Shown here one piece after another: positions 1-8,909 of a stretch of DNA of 64,000 bases (position 1 is its first letter; every line of letters begins with the position of its first letter). The stretch spans positions 21,194-85,193 of the forward strand of contig NZ_JACHXM010000018.1 in the NCBI RefSeq assembly GCF_014192055.1, given 5' to 3'. The DNA is from Halomonas organivorans. Its GTDB lineage: Bacteria; Pseudomonadota; Gammaproteobacteria; Pseudomonadales; Halomonadaceae. The position numbers and the translations under genes were made by a program. The notes beneath the pieces were generated by a model. The model saw only the letters and a list, made by a program, of their open reading frames with translations, did not search any database and was not told the origin of the DNA.

Positions 1-3000
1 GCATGCCGATCTGCGTGGTCAGCTGCTCGACCAACGTCTCGCGGGCCTGGTCCTGCAGCGCCAGCTGATCGGAGGCGATGGACTCGATCGAGCCCAGCTC
101 GTGCACGCTCTCGCCGTACTCGTCCTCCAGGCCGGCGATGTCGCCGGTGACCTGGCCGAACGCCCGCGCATACTCGAGCGAGGTCGAGGCGTTGTCACGG
201 GCGAGATCCAGGTAGTCACGAGACGCGCCGGACAGCGCGCTCACGGCATCCGGATCGCCACCGGCCTGGTCGACCAGGTCGGACCACTGCCCCCGCGCCG
301 TCGCCAGCCGCGCCGGCGTCGACAGCGTCGAGGCCTCGCCCAGGGCGAGTTCCCGCAACAGCGATTGCAGCGAGGCGATGGCCTTGCGCTCATCGGCCAG
401 CTGCGCCTCACGCTGTTTGGCGACATCGTCGGCGGTGGTCATCACCTGCTGATAGGTCGACAGCGCGCCCTGGATGGTGTCGATCGACGACTCGGGGAGG
501 ATGATGCCGGCGAAGGCGTCTTGCAGGGCACTACCCTGTGCCTCCATCGCCTCGACGTAGCGGTCGAGTTCCGGGACCAGCTGCAGGATCGCCGCATACT
601 GCTCGCGGCCGGACTCGGTCGCCTGCTCGAGGCCCTCCACCAGGTTGCGAACGCCCCGCTCGGTGGTCGGCAGCTCGAGGCCCAGCTCGCCGAATCGCGC
701 CGCAAGATCCTCGCCCAGCCGCGCGATCTTCTCGTCCTCGGAGTAGAAGGCGTCGTAGTAGCCCTGCTGCAACGACGCCAGGTTCTGCGTCCCGCCCACC
801 AGCTCGGCCAGGCCGGCGGATGCTTCATAGGCCGACACCTGAGTCATGTCGAGCTGCAGATTCAGCGACTCGACCGCGCCTTCCATTACCGCATACGCGC
901 CATTGGCGAGCGCCGCTTGCTGAACGATCTCCTGGGTGTTGCCCTCGAGACCTCTGACATACTCGCCGAGCGCACCGCTGATCTCCTCGAACACCTGGCC
1001 ATAGCGCTCGGTCATTATCCCGGCGATGTCCCCCGGGGTGCTGGTCTCGCCGTAGTAGCCCTGGGCAATCTCCTGCATCCGCGCCAGCTCGTCGGAGGAC
1101 TGCGCCAGCCCGGCCACCATGGTGTCCATCTGAGCGATCGCGTCGACAACGCTCTGAGCCTCGTCGACGTCCCAGAGATCCTTGATCTCGTGGCTGTTGG
1201 ATGCGTCGAACCCCACCGCGCCGAGGCCGCCGGTCGCGACGATGCCGTTATCCCAGCGGTGGCCCTGCTCCGATGGGCGACGCTGCAGCGCGATGTCCAG
1301 GTCGTTGTTCGGCGAGCCAAACAGCGTGTCGCCCACGCCGCCGAGAAACCCACCAATGGCGGCGCCGAGATACGTCCCGACGACCGGGAAAATCGAGCCG
1401 ACATAGGCGCCGATGGCGGTGCCGGCGGTGGCCCCGACGTTGGAGTTGGCCTGCTTGTCGGAGACCATGCCGCCGACCTGGGAGCCTGCCCAGCTGCCCG
1501 CCATGCCGGCGCCAGCGGTATAGAGGCCTGACATAGCACCGCTCGCCAGCGAGCCGCCCGACGCACTGGCAGCGCCAGAGGCGTTCCCGGCCCATCCGCC
1601 ATAGGTGTTCGTCCCTACTGACGACGCCCAGCCACCGCCGCCATAACCGACCGCAGCCGTACCGGCCGCACCAGCAGAAGCGCCACCGAAGAACTGGTCA
1701 TAGGCCCATTTGCCGCCCTTCGCGAGGGTGCCCATGTCCATGCCACCCGACTGGCTGCCGCCCAGGATCCCGCCGCCAGCCTGCCCCTCGCCGGTGATCA
1801 TCGCCTGGATCGGGATGATCAACTGACGGGTGGTGAGGTTGTGGGCGATTTGGGCCATGCTGTCGAGCAGGATGTCCTCGAGCGAGTCCATCGCATCCTG
1901 GGAGCCATCCAGCAGGCCACGCCACTGATCCACGAACGCATCGTCCAGGCGCTCCACGCCCCGCTCCATGACGGTCAGCGACGCATCAAAGGCGCTCTCG
2001 ACGCCCTCAGCCGCTCGTTCGCCTTCGAGTCCATACGCCTCGGCAGCCGTGCCGGCGTTGCGGTAGCTGTCGTCAAGCCGGCGCATGGACTCCGCCAGCC
2101 ACTCGTTGCTTTTGTTCTCCTGTAAGGCGTACTGGACCAGGGACGCCTTGTCCTCTGCGTACTGGCGTTGTGAGGCCTGGAGCGGATAAAGCTCGTCGAC
2201 AAGAGACTGGGCACCGGTGGCCTGCTGCTCGAGCTGCTTGGTCAGCTCCGCGGCCGCCTGCGTCTGGCTGACGATCGTCTCGGTGTTGTGGTCGTTGGAC
2301 TCGCTGTTCTCGTCCGTGGCGTTGGTGCCATCGACGACGGCACTGGACCAACGGCCCCATAGCTCGATGCGACTCTCGTTGCGCTGCTGCTCGAGCCCGC
2401 GCAGCTTCTCCTGAGCTTCGGCCAGGGCATTGATGCCGGCCACCTGCTCCGAGAGGTTGCCCACACCGGTGATGCTGTAACCGTCATCCTCGGCGCGCAG
2501 CTTCGCGACCTCTTCACGAGCGGCCGCCGCCTTGAGGGTAGCCTCTTCCAGGGAGGCATTCAGGGAAGCGAGCGATTGGCCCAGGTCCTCCCCGGACATC
2601 TCGCCCAACTCCTCGCGGAAACTCTCCAGCTCGTCCTCGGTGAGCCCGATACGGTGCTGGGTCAGTCCCAGCTCGTCGCGGAACATATAGAGCAGACCAC
2701 CTGCCCCGACCAGCAGGCCGAGCGGCCCGCCCACCAGCGCCAGCGCCCCCGAGGCGGCGCGGCTTGCCCCCGCCAGCGCCCGCGAGGCGACACTGGCTCT
2801 CTGCATGGCAGCCGTATGCGTGTTCATCGCGGCAGTGCTGACCGCCTCCGCCTGGGCGACTCGCTGGTTCGCTGCGGCCAGCTGAGTAAGCGCTTTGCTG
2901 CGGTTGGCCGTGCTGCCAGTCGCGGCGGCCGTGGCCCGCGCATTGGCCAGGGCGCGCTGCGCGGCGGCCTGCTCAGACTGGGCGACGCGCAGGATCTCGG

Positions 3001-4042
3001 CGGTGCGCGCGGTGGCGGCTTGGGCGGCGCGGGAATCGGCCAGCGTGGCGGCATCGGTGGCCTTGATGTCGGCGACCAGTGCAGCCGTCTTCTTACCGAT
3101 GGCCAGAGCCAGCTTGCCGCCATACATCGCCGCTAGGCCGCCGCCGACCACCATTAGACTTTCGACGATCTCGTCGGCGCCGCCCATGGCGTCGACGAAG
3201 TCGATGACGTTGGCCGTGGCGTCAGCCAGCCCCGGCCCCAGATCGGCGATCAGGGTGTTGGCCAGCCCCTGCGCCACGCCCTGCAGCTGGTCCATGGACT
3301 CCGCCGCTTCCACGGCGCGCTGAACCTCGATGTCGTCCATGGCCACGCCCAGGGCATCGGCCATCTCCGCCGCATCCCGCAGCCCTTCGGCGCCATTCGC
3401 CAGCAGCGGCTGCAGGCGGACCATCTCGTCGCCGAGCGACTCGAAGTAGAAGGTGCGCTGGCTGGGGTCTTCGAGCTCACCGATGGCCTCGGCGATGCGC
3501 AGGATCTGCTGGTCAGGGCTGAGCGACTGCAGCTCACGGACATTGAGATTCAGGTTCTCGAACAGGTCCGCCGCCTCGCCGCCGCCGGTGGACGCGAAGT
3601 CGCCGATCTTGTCGCTGACGTCCTTGAAGATGTCGCCGATCTTGTCGGCCTCGAGCCCCACCGACTTCCCGGCGAACTGCCACTGCTGCAGGGTGCGCGT
3701 GCTGACCTGGAGCGACTGGGCCAGGGAATTGGTGTCGGCGATCATCCGTGCCTGGCCGGCCAGATTGCTAGCGGCAAAGGCCCCAGCCAGCGCCGCGCCC
3801 ACGCTCACGGCGGCGCCACGCAGCACGTCCAGCTCGCGGCTGCCCTCACCGGCGGCATCGGTCACGCCATCCAGCTGACGCCCCGCGCGGCCGGCGTCAT
3901 CGCCGAACTGCCGGGCCTGACGGCCGCCGCGCTCGAAGCGCTGATTGAGTTGGTTCAGTTCCTTCTCGGTAGCCTGGATGGCCTTGAGGCCACCGCTGGC
4001 ATCGCCGGTAATGATCAGGCCGGTACGGTACTGGCGGGCCAT
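1..4042 (-). CDS. Phage tail tape measure protein (partial, C-terminus off the left edge)
   Basis: One open minus-strand frame of 1347 codons starts at ATG 4042 with a short basic segment and leaves the window still open. The N-terminal third is helical with alternating Ala, Gln and Glu; a Gly/Leu-rich hydrophobic stretch follows roughly one third in, then coiled-coil-like sequence and a Gly/Ala/Ser-rich region. This length and composition, directly after the G/GT chaperones and a cargo island, identify the tape measure protein that sets siphovirus tail length. It lies just downstream of a hairpin terminator, so it either has its own promoter or depends on late antitermination. Confidence 0.93.
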   Translation of the reverse strand, partial: MARQYRTGLIITGDASGGLKAIQATEKELNQLNQRFERGGRQARQFGDDAGRAGRQLDGVTDAAGEGSRELDVLRGAAVSVGAALAGAFAASNLAGQARMIADTNSLAQSLQVSTRTLQQWQFAGKSVGLEADKIGDIFKDVSDKIGDFASTGGGEAADLFENLNLNVRELQSLSPDQQILRIAEAIGELEDPSQRTFYFESLGDEMVRLQPLLANGAEGLRDAAEMADALGVAMDDIEVQRAVEAAESMDQLQGVAQGLANTLIADLGPGLADATANVIDFVDAMGGADEIVESLMVVGGGLAAMYGGKLALAIGKKTAALVADIKATDAATLADSRAAQAATARTAEILRVAQSEQAAAQRALANARATAAATGSTANRSKALTQLAAANQRVAQAEAVSTAAMNTHTAAMQRASVASRALAGASRAASGALALVGGPLGLLVGAGGLLYMFRDELGLTQHRIGLTEDELESFREELGEMSGEDLGQSLASLNASLEEATLKAAAAREEVAKLRAEDDGYSITGVGNLSEQVAGINALAEAQEKLRGLEQQRNESRIELWGRWSSAVVDGTNATDENSESNDHNTETIVSQTQAAAELTKQLEQQATGAQSLVDELYPLQASQRQYAEDKASLVQYALQENKSNEWLAESMRRLDDSYRNAGTAAEAYGLEGERAAEGVESAFDASLTVMERGVERLDDAFVDQWRGLLDGSQDAMDSLEDILLDSMAQIAHNLTTRQLIIPIQAMITGEGQAGGGILGGSQSGGMDMGTLAKGGKWAYDQFFGGASAGAAGTAAVGYGGGGWASSVGTNTYGGWAGNASGAASASGGSLASGAMSGLYTAGAGMAGSWAGSQVGGMVSDKQANSNVGATAGTAIGAYVGSIFPVVGTYLGAAIGGFLGGVGDTLFGSPNNDLDIALQRRPSEQGHRWDNGIVATGGLGAVGFDASNSHEIKDLWDVDEAQSVVDAIAQMDTMVAGLAQSSDELARMQEIAQGYYGETSTPGDIAGIMTERYGQVFEEISGALGEYVRGLEGNTQEIVQQAALANGAYAVMEGAVESLNLQLDMTQVSAYEASAGLAELVGGTQNLASLQQGYYDAFYSEDEKIARLGEDLAARFGELGLELPTTERGVRNLVEGLEQATESGREQYAAILQLVPELDRYVEAMEAQGSALQDAFAGIILPESSIDTIQGALSTYQQVMTTADDVAKQREAQLADERKAIASLQSLLRELALGEASTLSTPARLATARGQWSDLVDQAGGDPDAVSALSGASRDYLDLARDNASTSLEYARAFGQVTGDIAGLEDEYGESVHELGSIESIASDQLALQDQARETLVEQLTTQIGM

Positions 4043-4065
4043 GGGCTACCTCATCATTCGTGCAC

Positions 4066-4142
<77 letters not shown>

Positions 4143-4151
4143 ATGAGCGGA

Positions 4152-4772
4152 TCAGTAGTAGAAGTTGATGCCCAAACTCCCTGGACTCATTTCTACGTAG
4201 CGCTTTATCTGTTTCCAGTTACGGTTTCTGAAAGTGAACTCATTCAATCCATCGACCATGTTCGAGGAAATATCATCTTCGCTTTCTACTTCCTGGCCAT
4301 TGACGGCCATCAGTGCATACCCCGCCACCACCTGCCCATAAAATGGCGATCCTTTTCTCACCGAATCAACCATCAAGGTCGGCGCGGAGTACTCAGCGGT
4401 ATCTTCCAACTCCTCGCCTTGATCAACGTATTTCGCCTTTGCGAGCTCCTCTTCGTCGTCGTTCGTATCAGCAGATTCGGCAGACCCCAAGCTAGTGGCT
4501 GCCAATTGATCGCACGAGTTCTTGTAGATGCTGTTGACCATGCTGAACAGGACAGCGAACAGCACCCCGGCACCTGCTTGACCAATTGCCGCCGCCCATA
4601 CTGGGATGTTGGGCCCAGTGGTCCAACTGATATTACCTAGGACATCGCGCTCAGGGACGCGCATCGTGCCCAACTGATTGATAAGGAATACGGCGGCAAT
4701 ACAAGCCAGAATGGCTATCAGCCATACAAATGTCACCCAGCCGTCCCATCTGCATCTATCTGGTGTACTCAT
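4152..4772 (-). CDS. Cargo membrane protein with C-terminal PDZ-like domain
   Basis: A 206-residue protein. Residues about 14-35 and 58-82 are hydrophobic and probably span the inner membrane. An acidic linker (about 100-125, rich in D/E) leads to a C-terminal region of PDZ character: GSPF, then GYALMAVNGQ and an ESEDD segment. In periplasmic PDZ proteins such a core binds peptide termini. It sits between the tail chaperone genes and the tape measure gene, where siphoviruses usually carry nothing, with its own terminator. A lysogenic-conversion role is inferred from position; no family name is recognised. Confidence 0.7.
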   Translation of the reverse strand: MSTPDRCRWDGWVTFVWLIAILACIAAVFLINQLGTMRVPERDVLGNISWTTGPNIPVWAAAIGQAGAGVLFAVLFSMVNSIYKNSCDQLAATSLGSAESADTNDDEEELAKAKYVDQGEELEDTAEYSAPTLMVDSVRKGSPFYGQVVAGYALMAVNGQEVESEDDISSNMVDGLNEFTFRNRNWKQIKRYVEMSPGSLGINFYY

Positions 4773-4807
4773 ACCAAAAACTCCGTTTCGGGCGAAAGCT
4801 ATGATGG

Positions 4808-4972
4808 TTACTGCAAGACGCTATAGCCGCGCCCTTCCAGGCACTTGTGCACGGCGCGCCGTTGGGCGACAACCGCGCTACCACCACCCTCGGCGGCACC
4901 GGCCACCGCACCGACACCCGCAGAGCACCCAACGGGGCCCCGCGATAGCGGTATAGTCCAGCAGACGAGCGC
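4808..4972 (-). pseudogene. Remnant of a glycine-zipper lipoprotein-type gene
   Basis: Minus-strand reading from an in-frame stop at 4973-4975 to TAA at 4808-4810 gives a Gly/Ala-rich segment (GVGAVAGAAEGGG) followed by an HKCLEGRGYSVL end. That resembles the C-terminus of small glycine-zipper envelope lipoproteins. There is no ATG, GTG or TTG start before the glycine zipper and no signal peptide, so I read it as a 5'-truncated gene. Its neighbours are two intact lipoprotein genes and a membrane protein gene, which fits decay inside a cargo island. Confidence 0.45.
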
Positions 4973-4980
4973 TCAATGCA

Positions 4981-5004
4981 CAAAGCCCGCCGAGGCGGGC
5001 TTTG
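4981..5004. terminator. Hairpin terminator, probably bidirectional
   Basis: A perfect 11-bp inverted repeat (CAAAGCCCGCC / GGCGGGCTTTG, 2-nt loop) starts 4 nt after the stop of the lipoprotein gene at 5009. The T-run is short (TTTG), so strength is uncertain. Confidence 0.65.
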
Positions 5005-5008
5005 TGGG

Positions 5009-5404
5009 CTAAGTGTCGCAGCGCCCTGGCGGCAGGCGCGACAAAGAGCGCATACCCTCTCGCACGCTTTGGTAGACAGCAACGCAGTCGCCCACCTCCA
5101 GAGAGTCGAAGGCGTTGATTATCTGAGGTCGACCACCAGAAGGTTTCACGACGTAGCTGTAGGCATCAAACGAGTGCTCTCCGGGTTCTGCCAATCCGGC
5201 AGCAGCACCCACGATGACGCCACCGGCCAGCGTTCCCCATCCCAGCCTCGACCAGCCGCTCTCTGAAGTATCTCCTTCAAAGGGCTGTACATGCTTCACT
5301 GTACCCACCAGCAGAGCCTCATCTGCCGCTGCCGGATACTGTTGCCTTTCCAGGCCTCCGCAGCCGACCAGCAAGGTACAGGCACTAACGGCGATCAAGC
5401 GCAT
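5009..5404 (-). CDS. Prophage-encoded lipoprotein
   Basis: A 131-residue protein. The ATG at 5404 is preferred over an upstream in-frame start because it begins a textbook lipoprotein signal: MRLIAVSA, a hydrophobic core and the lipobox LVGC. The mature part has a central Gly-rich segment (GTLAGGVIVGAAAG) like a glycine zipper and a C-terminal region with two Cys. Its start overlaps the end of the upstream lipoprotein gene (5385-5404), so the two are probably co-translated. It likely acts in the periplasm or envelope; superinfection exclusion is possible but not shown. Confidence 0.75.
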   Translation of the reverse strand: MRLIAVSACTLLVGCGGLERQQYPAAADEALLVGTVKHVQPFEGDTSESGWSRLGWGTLAGGVIVGAAAGLAEPGEHSFDAYSYVVKPSGGRPQIINAFDSLEVGDCVAVYQSVREGMRSLSRLPPGRCDT

Positions 5405-5783
5405 GATCGATGCCCTCGAAAACTGCGGAAGCGAACTCATCTTCCTCGGTGCCCGTTACCTGAATCTTATAGCGCTTCTCTGACACCACGCTGACCCGGC
5501 TATCAGGTTCAAGATCCATGACGCGAACGAGCCCCACTTCACCCCAGCTGAACGCACTCATAGGCTTGGTGAAAGTGATCGTGTAGACGCTTCCAGTTTC
5601 ATCGGTTGACGTTACGTCGACGTTCAGTCCCTGCACGCTTTCCAGTGCCAGGCGCTTCACTTGAGGGTATGGGGCTTCATAGTCCCGCGAAACACCTGCA
5701 CTGAGAGGTGCTTCTTTCACTGAGCTGGATGTAGCACACCCCGTCAACATCAAGGCTGCAATGCCCACCATGGCAAGCTTCAT
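5385..5783 (-). CDS. Prophage-encoded lipoprotein
   Basis: A 132-residue protein. It starts with MKLAMVGIAAL, then the lipobox LTGC at residues 13-16, so it should be exported and lipid-anchored. The mature domain is a small mixed alpha/beta region with no motif I recognise. It is the first gene of the cargo island, 72 nt after the end of the GT reading frame, leaving room for a local promoter. It overlaps the following lipoprotein gene. Confidence 0.75.
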   Translation of the reverse strand: MKLAMVGIAALMLTGCATSSSVKEAPLSAGVSRDYEAPYPQVKRLALESVQGLNVDVTSTDETGSVYTITFTKPMSAFSWGEVGLVRVMDLEPDSRVSVVSEKRYKIQVTGTEEDEFASAVFEGIDHALDRR

Positions 5784-5855
5784 CTGTTATCTCCCTGCGA
5801 AGAGATGTTGTGTTGAGCCATACAAGGTAATCGATCAGCAAGCCCTGATGAAGGG

Positions 5856-6155
5856 TCACGCATTCAGACCCTCGAGCGCGCCGGCCTCCAGCTGCTGGAT
5901 CTGCTCGAGCATTTCGCCCTGGGCGTCGTAGTCCAGGCGGGCGTAGCGCGGGTGGCCATAGAGGGCCTGATAATCCAGGCCCCGGTAGACGACACCGCCC
6001 ATGCCGGCGATGACCTGCCACTGGGTGCGCAGCGCCGTGAACAGCTCGAGGGCGGGCCAGTGTTCGGCCCACACTTCGCAGAGCGTTTCCTCGGGCGGGT
6101 CGTCCGGGGGCGCAATACCGAATGCCTCAGCGTCGGCTGCTCGAGTATCTTCCAC
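5856..6155 (-). CDS. Tail assembly chaperone GT extension (DUF1799-type), probably made by frameshift
   Basis: The encoded protein has the hallmarks of phage DUF1799 proteins: a VWAEHWPAL segment, a TQW segment, then a GLDYQALYG segment. As an independent gene it would start at GTG 6155 with no convincing ribosome binding site. The same frame is open further upstream through the end of the preceding chaperone gene, reading TEGRRWWAGAGL before the GTG. This suggests it is translated as a fusion to the G protein, as in the conserved G/GT arrangement of siphovirus tail operons. The shift required is +1 at an A6 run. Confidence 0.85.
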   Translation of the reverse strand: MEDTRAADAEAFGIAPPDDPPEETLCEVWAEHWPALELFTALRTQWQVIAGMGGVVYRGLDYQALYGHPRYARLDYDAQGEMLEQIQQLEAGALEGLNA

Positions 6156-6190
6156 CAGACCGGCGCCCGCCCACCACCGGCCGGCGGCCC

Positions 6191-6200
6191 TCAGTTTTTT
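6191..6200 (-). promoter_or_regulatory. Candidate +1 frameshift site (GCA AAA AAC TGA)
   Basis: On the minus strand the last codons of the chaperone gene are GCA AAA AAC TGA, containing six A. Slipping forward by one lets the Lys-AAA codon re-pair with AAA and the ribosome continue as ACT GAG GGC, entering the open DUF1799 frame. A -1 slip at the same site enters a frame without DUF1799 character. Confidence 0.6.
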
Positions 6201-6562
6201 GCCGCGGCCTCGACGCGGCCCTGCTGAGCGGCGAACCAGCTCATCACCAGCGGCCGGCGCACGTAGGCCAGCTCCATCAGCTGGGCAACGAGGTCCTGGC
6301 TGAAGGGCACGGCGTTGCCCTTGTCGTCGGTGATGCCCTCGAGGCCGAGCAGGTCCTGGGCGACGAGGGCGTCGTCGTCCAGCTCGCCGGCACGCTGCTG
6401 CTCCATGATCGTCTGGGTCTTGCTGACCGGGTGCAGCGTCCAGCGGGCGTGGATGGTGGAAGGCTCGTCATCACCTGGCACCTGAATGGTGACAGGTACG
6501 GCGATGTCGGGAATCTGCTTGAGTACGAAGGTCATGGTGTCCTCGATGGAAGCAATGCCCAA
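6191..6562 (-). CDS. Tail assembly chaperone (G-type)
   Basis: A 123-residue protein directly downstream of the tail tube gene. It contains a beta-rich N-terminal part (VPVTIQVPGDDEPSTI) and a helical C-terminus ending AAAKN at TGA 6191. Size, position before the DUF1799 frame and tape measure gene, and the slippery A-run at its end match the G chaperone of lambdoid tails, which binds the tape measure protein during tail assembly. Confidence 0.82.
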   Translation of the reverse strand: MGIASIEDTMTFVLKQIPDIAVPVTIQVPGDDEPSTIHARWTLHPVSKTQTIMEQQRAGELDDDALVAQDLLGLEGITDDKGNAVPFSQDLVAQLMELAYVRRPLVMSWFAAQQGRVEAAAKN

Positions 6563-6589
6563 GCGCCGCCCGGCGACGGCGCGGGCGGG

Positions 6590-7546
6590 TTACTTGAAGG
6601 TGAGGGTGAAGTCGTTGTCATCGGAGCCCGTGGGAAGAAACCGCAGGCCAATGTCGTAGTGCATGATGCCCTGGCTGTTGGTCGGCGAGATGCTACTGAG
6701 CTGCACCTGGCTGCCTTTGAGCTCGATGATGCCGCCAGCAGCATCCTTATGTGTCAGTGTCACCGGCACCAGGGACACGCCGTTGTGGCTCTCCACCGCT
6801 GAGAAATAATCCTTGGAAGCCAGGTCCGGCGCCTCGATGTTGGTGGATCCAGTGGCCTGGCGACCGGTGATTTCTACCGACTCGCAGTTGATGTCGTTGA
6901 GATATTGCACGGTGTTGCCGAGGGCGAGGGACAGCGAAGACATACAGGCTTGGTGGCTATCAATGTTTGCCGTGGTGTTCTGCTTGTTGATCGGCAATTC
7001 CTTGGCCTGCACCGCCTGAGTCGCCATCGAGGCATCCGCCGCCACTTCGGGCTTCCTGTAGAGAGCGGTGAGATCGAACTGGATATACGGTAGCCCCTGG
7101 CTATCGGCGGTGAGCGACCAGTCTCCACGACCACCGCTGACGTGCTGCATCTGGCCGTCTTCCATCCACCACATCTCGAGGCTTTCCTCATCCTCGCTGC
7201 CAGGTTGATAGACCACACTGGGGGCGGGATCGGCGGTGACGTCCACGCTCATGCCGCAGGCGCGCAACAGTGGATCATAGGCCGGCGCCTCGCCGGCAGT
7301 ACCGGAGCCGGCATATGGCACACGAATCTGCCGTTCCACGTAGGGTCCCGTATTGACCTGTTCGAAGGCGCCAAAGCCCTCACGCTGCCGCTCGCGTTCC
7401 GCGGTATTACCAGCGTAGGGATTACCACCATCGAGCATCACCACCTCAAGGATGGTGGCGCCGGTCATGTCGGGACTAGCAACGCCATAGGCAGATTCAA
7501 CCTTGACCACCACATAGCGCTTCTGCCACTTCTTTTTTTTAGCCAT
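6590..7546 (-). CDS. Major tail tube protein
   Basis: A 318-residue beta-rich protein beginning MAKKKKWQKR. It has two halves of immunoglobulin- or tube-like character and lies between the tail completion genes and the G/GT chaperones, the canonical place of the tube protein. It should polymerise around the tape measure protein to form the tail tube. The start overlaps the end of the small Lys/Pro/Ala-rich gene (7539-7546). Confidence 0.87.
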   Translation of the reverse strand: MAKKKKWQKRYVVVKVESAYGVASPDMTGATILEVVMLDGGNPYAGNTAERERQREGFGAFEQVNTGPYVERQIRVPYAGSGTAGEAPAYDPLLRACGMSVDVTADPAPSVVYQPGSEDEESLEMWWMEDGQMQHVSGGRGDWSLTADSQGLPYIQFDLTALYRKPEVAADASMATQAVQAKELPINKQNTTANIDSHQACMSSLSLALGNTVQYLNDINCESVEITGRQATGSTNIEAPDLASKDYFSAVESHNGVSLVPVTLTHKDAAGGIIELKGSQVQLSSISPTNSQGIMHYDIGLRFLPTGSDDNDFTLTFK

Positions 7547-7727
7547 CGCTCGGCTCCTTCACATCGCTGCTTGGCTTCTTCAACGCCGGCTTGGCGGCGG
7601 GCTTGGGTTCGGCCTTGGCAGTTGCCTTGGGCCGGGCCTCGGGCCGGGCCTCGGGCGCGGGCTTGGTGCGTTCGACCAGCACGCGCTTGCCGTCACGGAT
7701 CTCGTAACGGCCACCGTGGTTGGGCAT
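7539..7727 (-). CDS. Small Lys/Pro/Ala-rich phage protein
   Basis: A 62-residue protein starting MPNHGGRYEIRDGKR at ATG 7727. After about 20 ordered residues it becomes a low-complexity basic tail of repeated Pro-Glu-Ala-Arg and Lys-Pro-Ala. The ATG is preceded by GGAGG. It overlaps the tube gene start by 8 nt. Small proteins of this kind are common next to tail tube genes; the function is unknown. Confidence 0.6.
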   Translation of the reverse strand: MPNHGGRYEIRDGKRVLVERTKPAPEARPEARPKATAKAEPKPAAKPALKKPSSDVKEPSDG

Positions 7728-7743
7728 GGGGACCTCCGTCGGG

Positions 7744-8469
7744 TCAGGTGGAGAGGAGGCGCTGGAAGCGGTAGAGCTCGCGCCAGAAGACCAGGCGGCC
7801 AGAAACGGCCACCCGTTGGCCGCCGGCATACTCCAGCGGGGAAACGGCATCGTCGGTTTCAAGGCCCAGCAGCGCGTCGGCCACGGCCTGGCGCTGGGCA
7901 TCGAGATCGCCCTGCTCGGCGACCAGAGTCACCGCGATGTGCTCGTGAACGGTCTGGCGAACCTCGAAGGTGCCAATGGCGTTGGGCTCGGCATCAGCCT
8001 GCACCGGATGCACAAACGCTGCGGGCAGTGCCGGGGCAGCGGTGGCCAGGCTGGTGGCCTGCAGCTCGAAGTGGGCGCGGTACTGGCGCGGGTCGAACTC
8101 GTAGTCGGTGGCGGCGTCGGTGATCTCCCAGCTCTCCAGGCCAGCGTGCGCCGCCACCCTGGCGATCAGGTCGTCACTCATGGTGCGCAGCGGGTCGAAC
8201 GTCGGGCTGCGCAGGCTGAGCACGTAGGTGTCAACGCGGCTCAGGCGGTAGCCATCGACCTCGATGTCGCCCTGGCCGGCCAGGCTGTAGACGCCGGTAG
8301 TGTCCGGGGCGTCGTTGGGGAGATGCACCGGCCACAGGTTGCCGCCCACCACCGGGTCGACGAGCGTCACCAACCCGGGCACGGTGTCGGTCCGGCTGGG
8401 ATCGGCATCGCTGGAGCGCCAGGCGGTGACGCCGGCACTGTCGAGCGCGGCGAGAATGGTGTCGATCAT
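7744..8469 (-). CDS. Tail completion / tail terminator-like protein
   Basis: A 241-residue protein. The N-terminal segment (MIDTILAALDSAG...) resembles tail terminator and minor tail U-type proteins, which cap the growing tail tube. It is longer than the usual 130-150 residues. It lies between the HK97 gp10-like gene, which it overlaps by 4 nt (ATGA), and the tail tube region. The assignment rests mainly on synteny. Confidence 0.6.
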   Translation of the reverse strand: MIDTILAALDSAGVTAWRSSDADPSRTDTVPGLVTLVDPVVGGNLWPVHLPNDAPDTTGVYSLAGQGDIEVDGYRLSRVDTYVLSLRSPTFDPLRTMSDDLIARVAAHAGLESWEITDAATDYEFDPRQYRAHFELQATSLATAAPALPAAFVHPVQADAEPNAIGTFEVRQTVHEHIAVTLVAEQGDLDAQRQAVADALLGLETDDAVSPLEYAGGQRVAVSGRLVFWRELYRFQRLLST

Positions 8470-8909
8470 GTGCGCAGGCCCTTGCGATCGAGGTAGCGGG
8501 TCAGGCCGTCATAAAAGCGGCCGGCGAAGCCGGACTGGGTTTGCTCCAGGGCCGGCGAGAGAAACGGATTGGCGTCCATGTTCTCGGTGCCGCGCTCATG
8601 CCAGAGGCCCTTCCGCCCCTGCCATCGGCCGTTGATGCGGCGGTTGGTGCCGACCAGCAGGGCAACGGTGTCGGGCTCGATGCCGAGCCGTGCCTTGGCC
8701 GTCTTGCTGATCGAGCGATGCCCCACGGCCCTGGCCAGGTCACCGGTATCGTGTGGCGCAAGGCGCTTGGCCAGACGCTTGGTGGGGCCAATGGCACGCA
8801 CCAGGCCAGAGCGAACGGCGCCCTGCTGCAGCTTGCGCTCCAGGTCGGCCATGTCGCGGCGGGCGGCATCGAACCCTTCGCCCTCGACCTGCCACTCAAA
8901 CCCACTCAT
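8466..8909 (-). CDS. HK97 gp10-like neck/tail completion protein
   Basis: A 147-residue protein with the pattern typical of HK97 gp10: a helical N-terminus, an APHDTGDLARAV segment, a GTNRR segment, then an ENMDANPFLSPAL C-terminus. These proteins sit at the head-tail joint. Its start overlaps the adaptor gene by 14 nt. Confidence 0.88.
   Translation of the reverse strand: MSGFEWQVEGEGFDAARRDMADLERKLQQGAVRSGLVRAIGPTKRLAKRLAPHDTGDLARAVGHRSISKTAKARLGIEPDTVALLVGTNRRINGRWQGRKGLWHERGTENMDANPFLSPALEQTQSGFAGRFYDGLTRYLDRKGLRT

Noticed and set aside
101..1531. A long plus-strand frame opposite the tape measure gene
   Set aside because: Antisense frame in high-GC DNA; the minus-strand frame is continuous for 1347 codons with tape measure character.
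4756..5082. A 108-codon minus-strand frame over the lipoprotein remnant and hairpin
   Set aside because: It reads through a terminator hairpin and lacks a signal peptide; the other frame shows lipoprotein-like glycine-zipper sequence.
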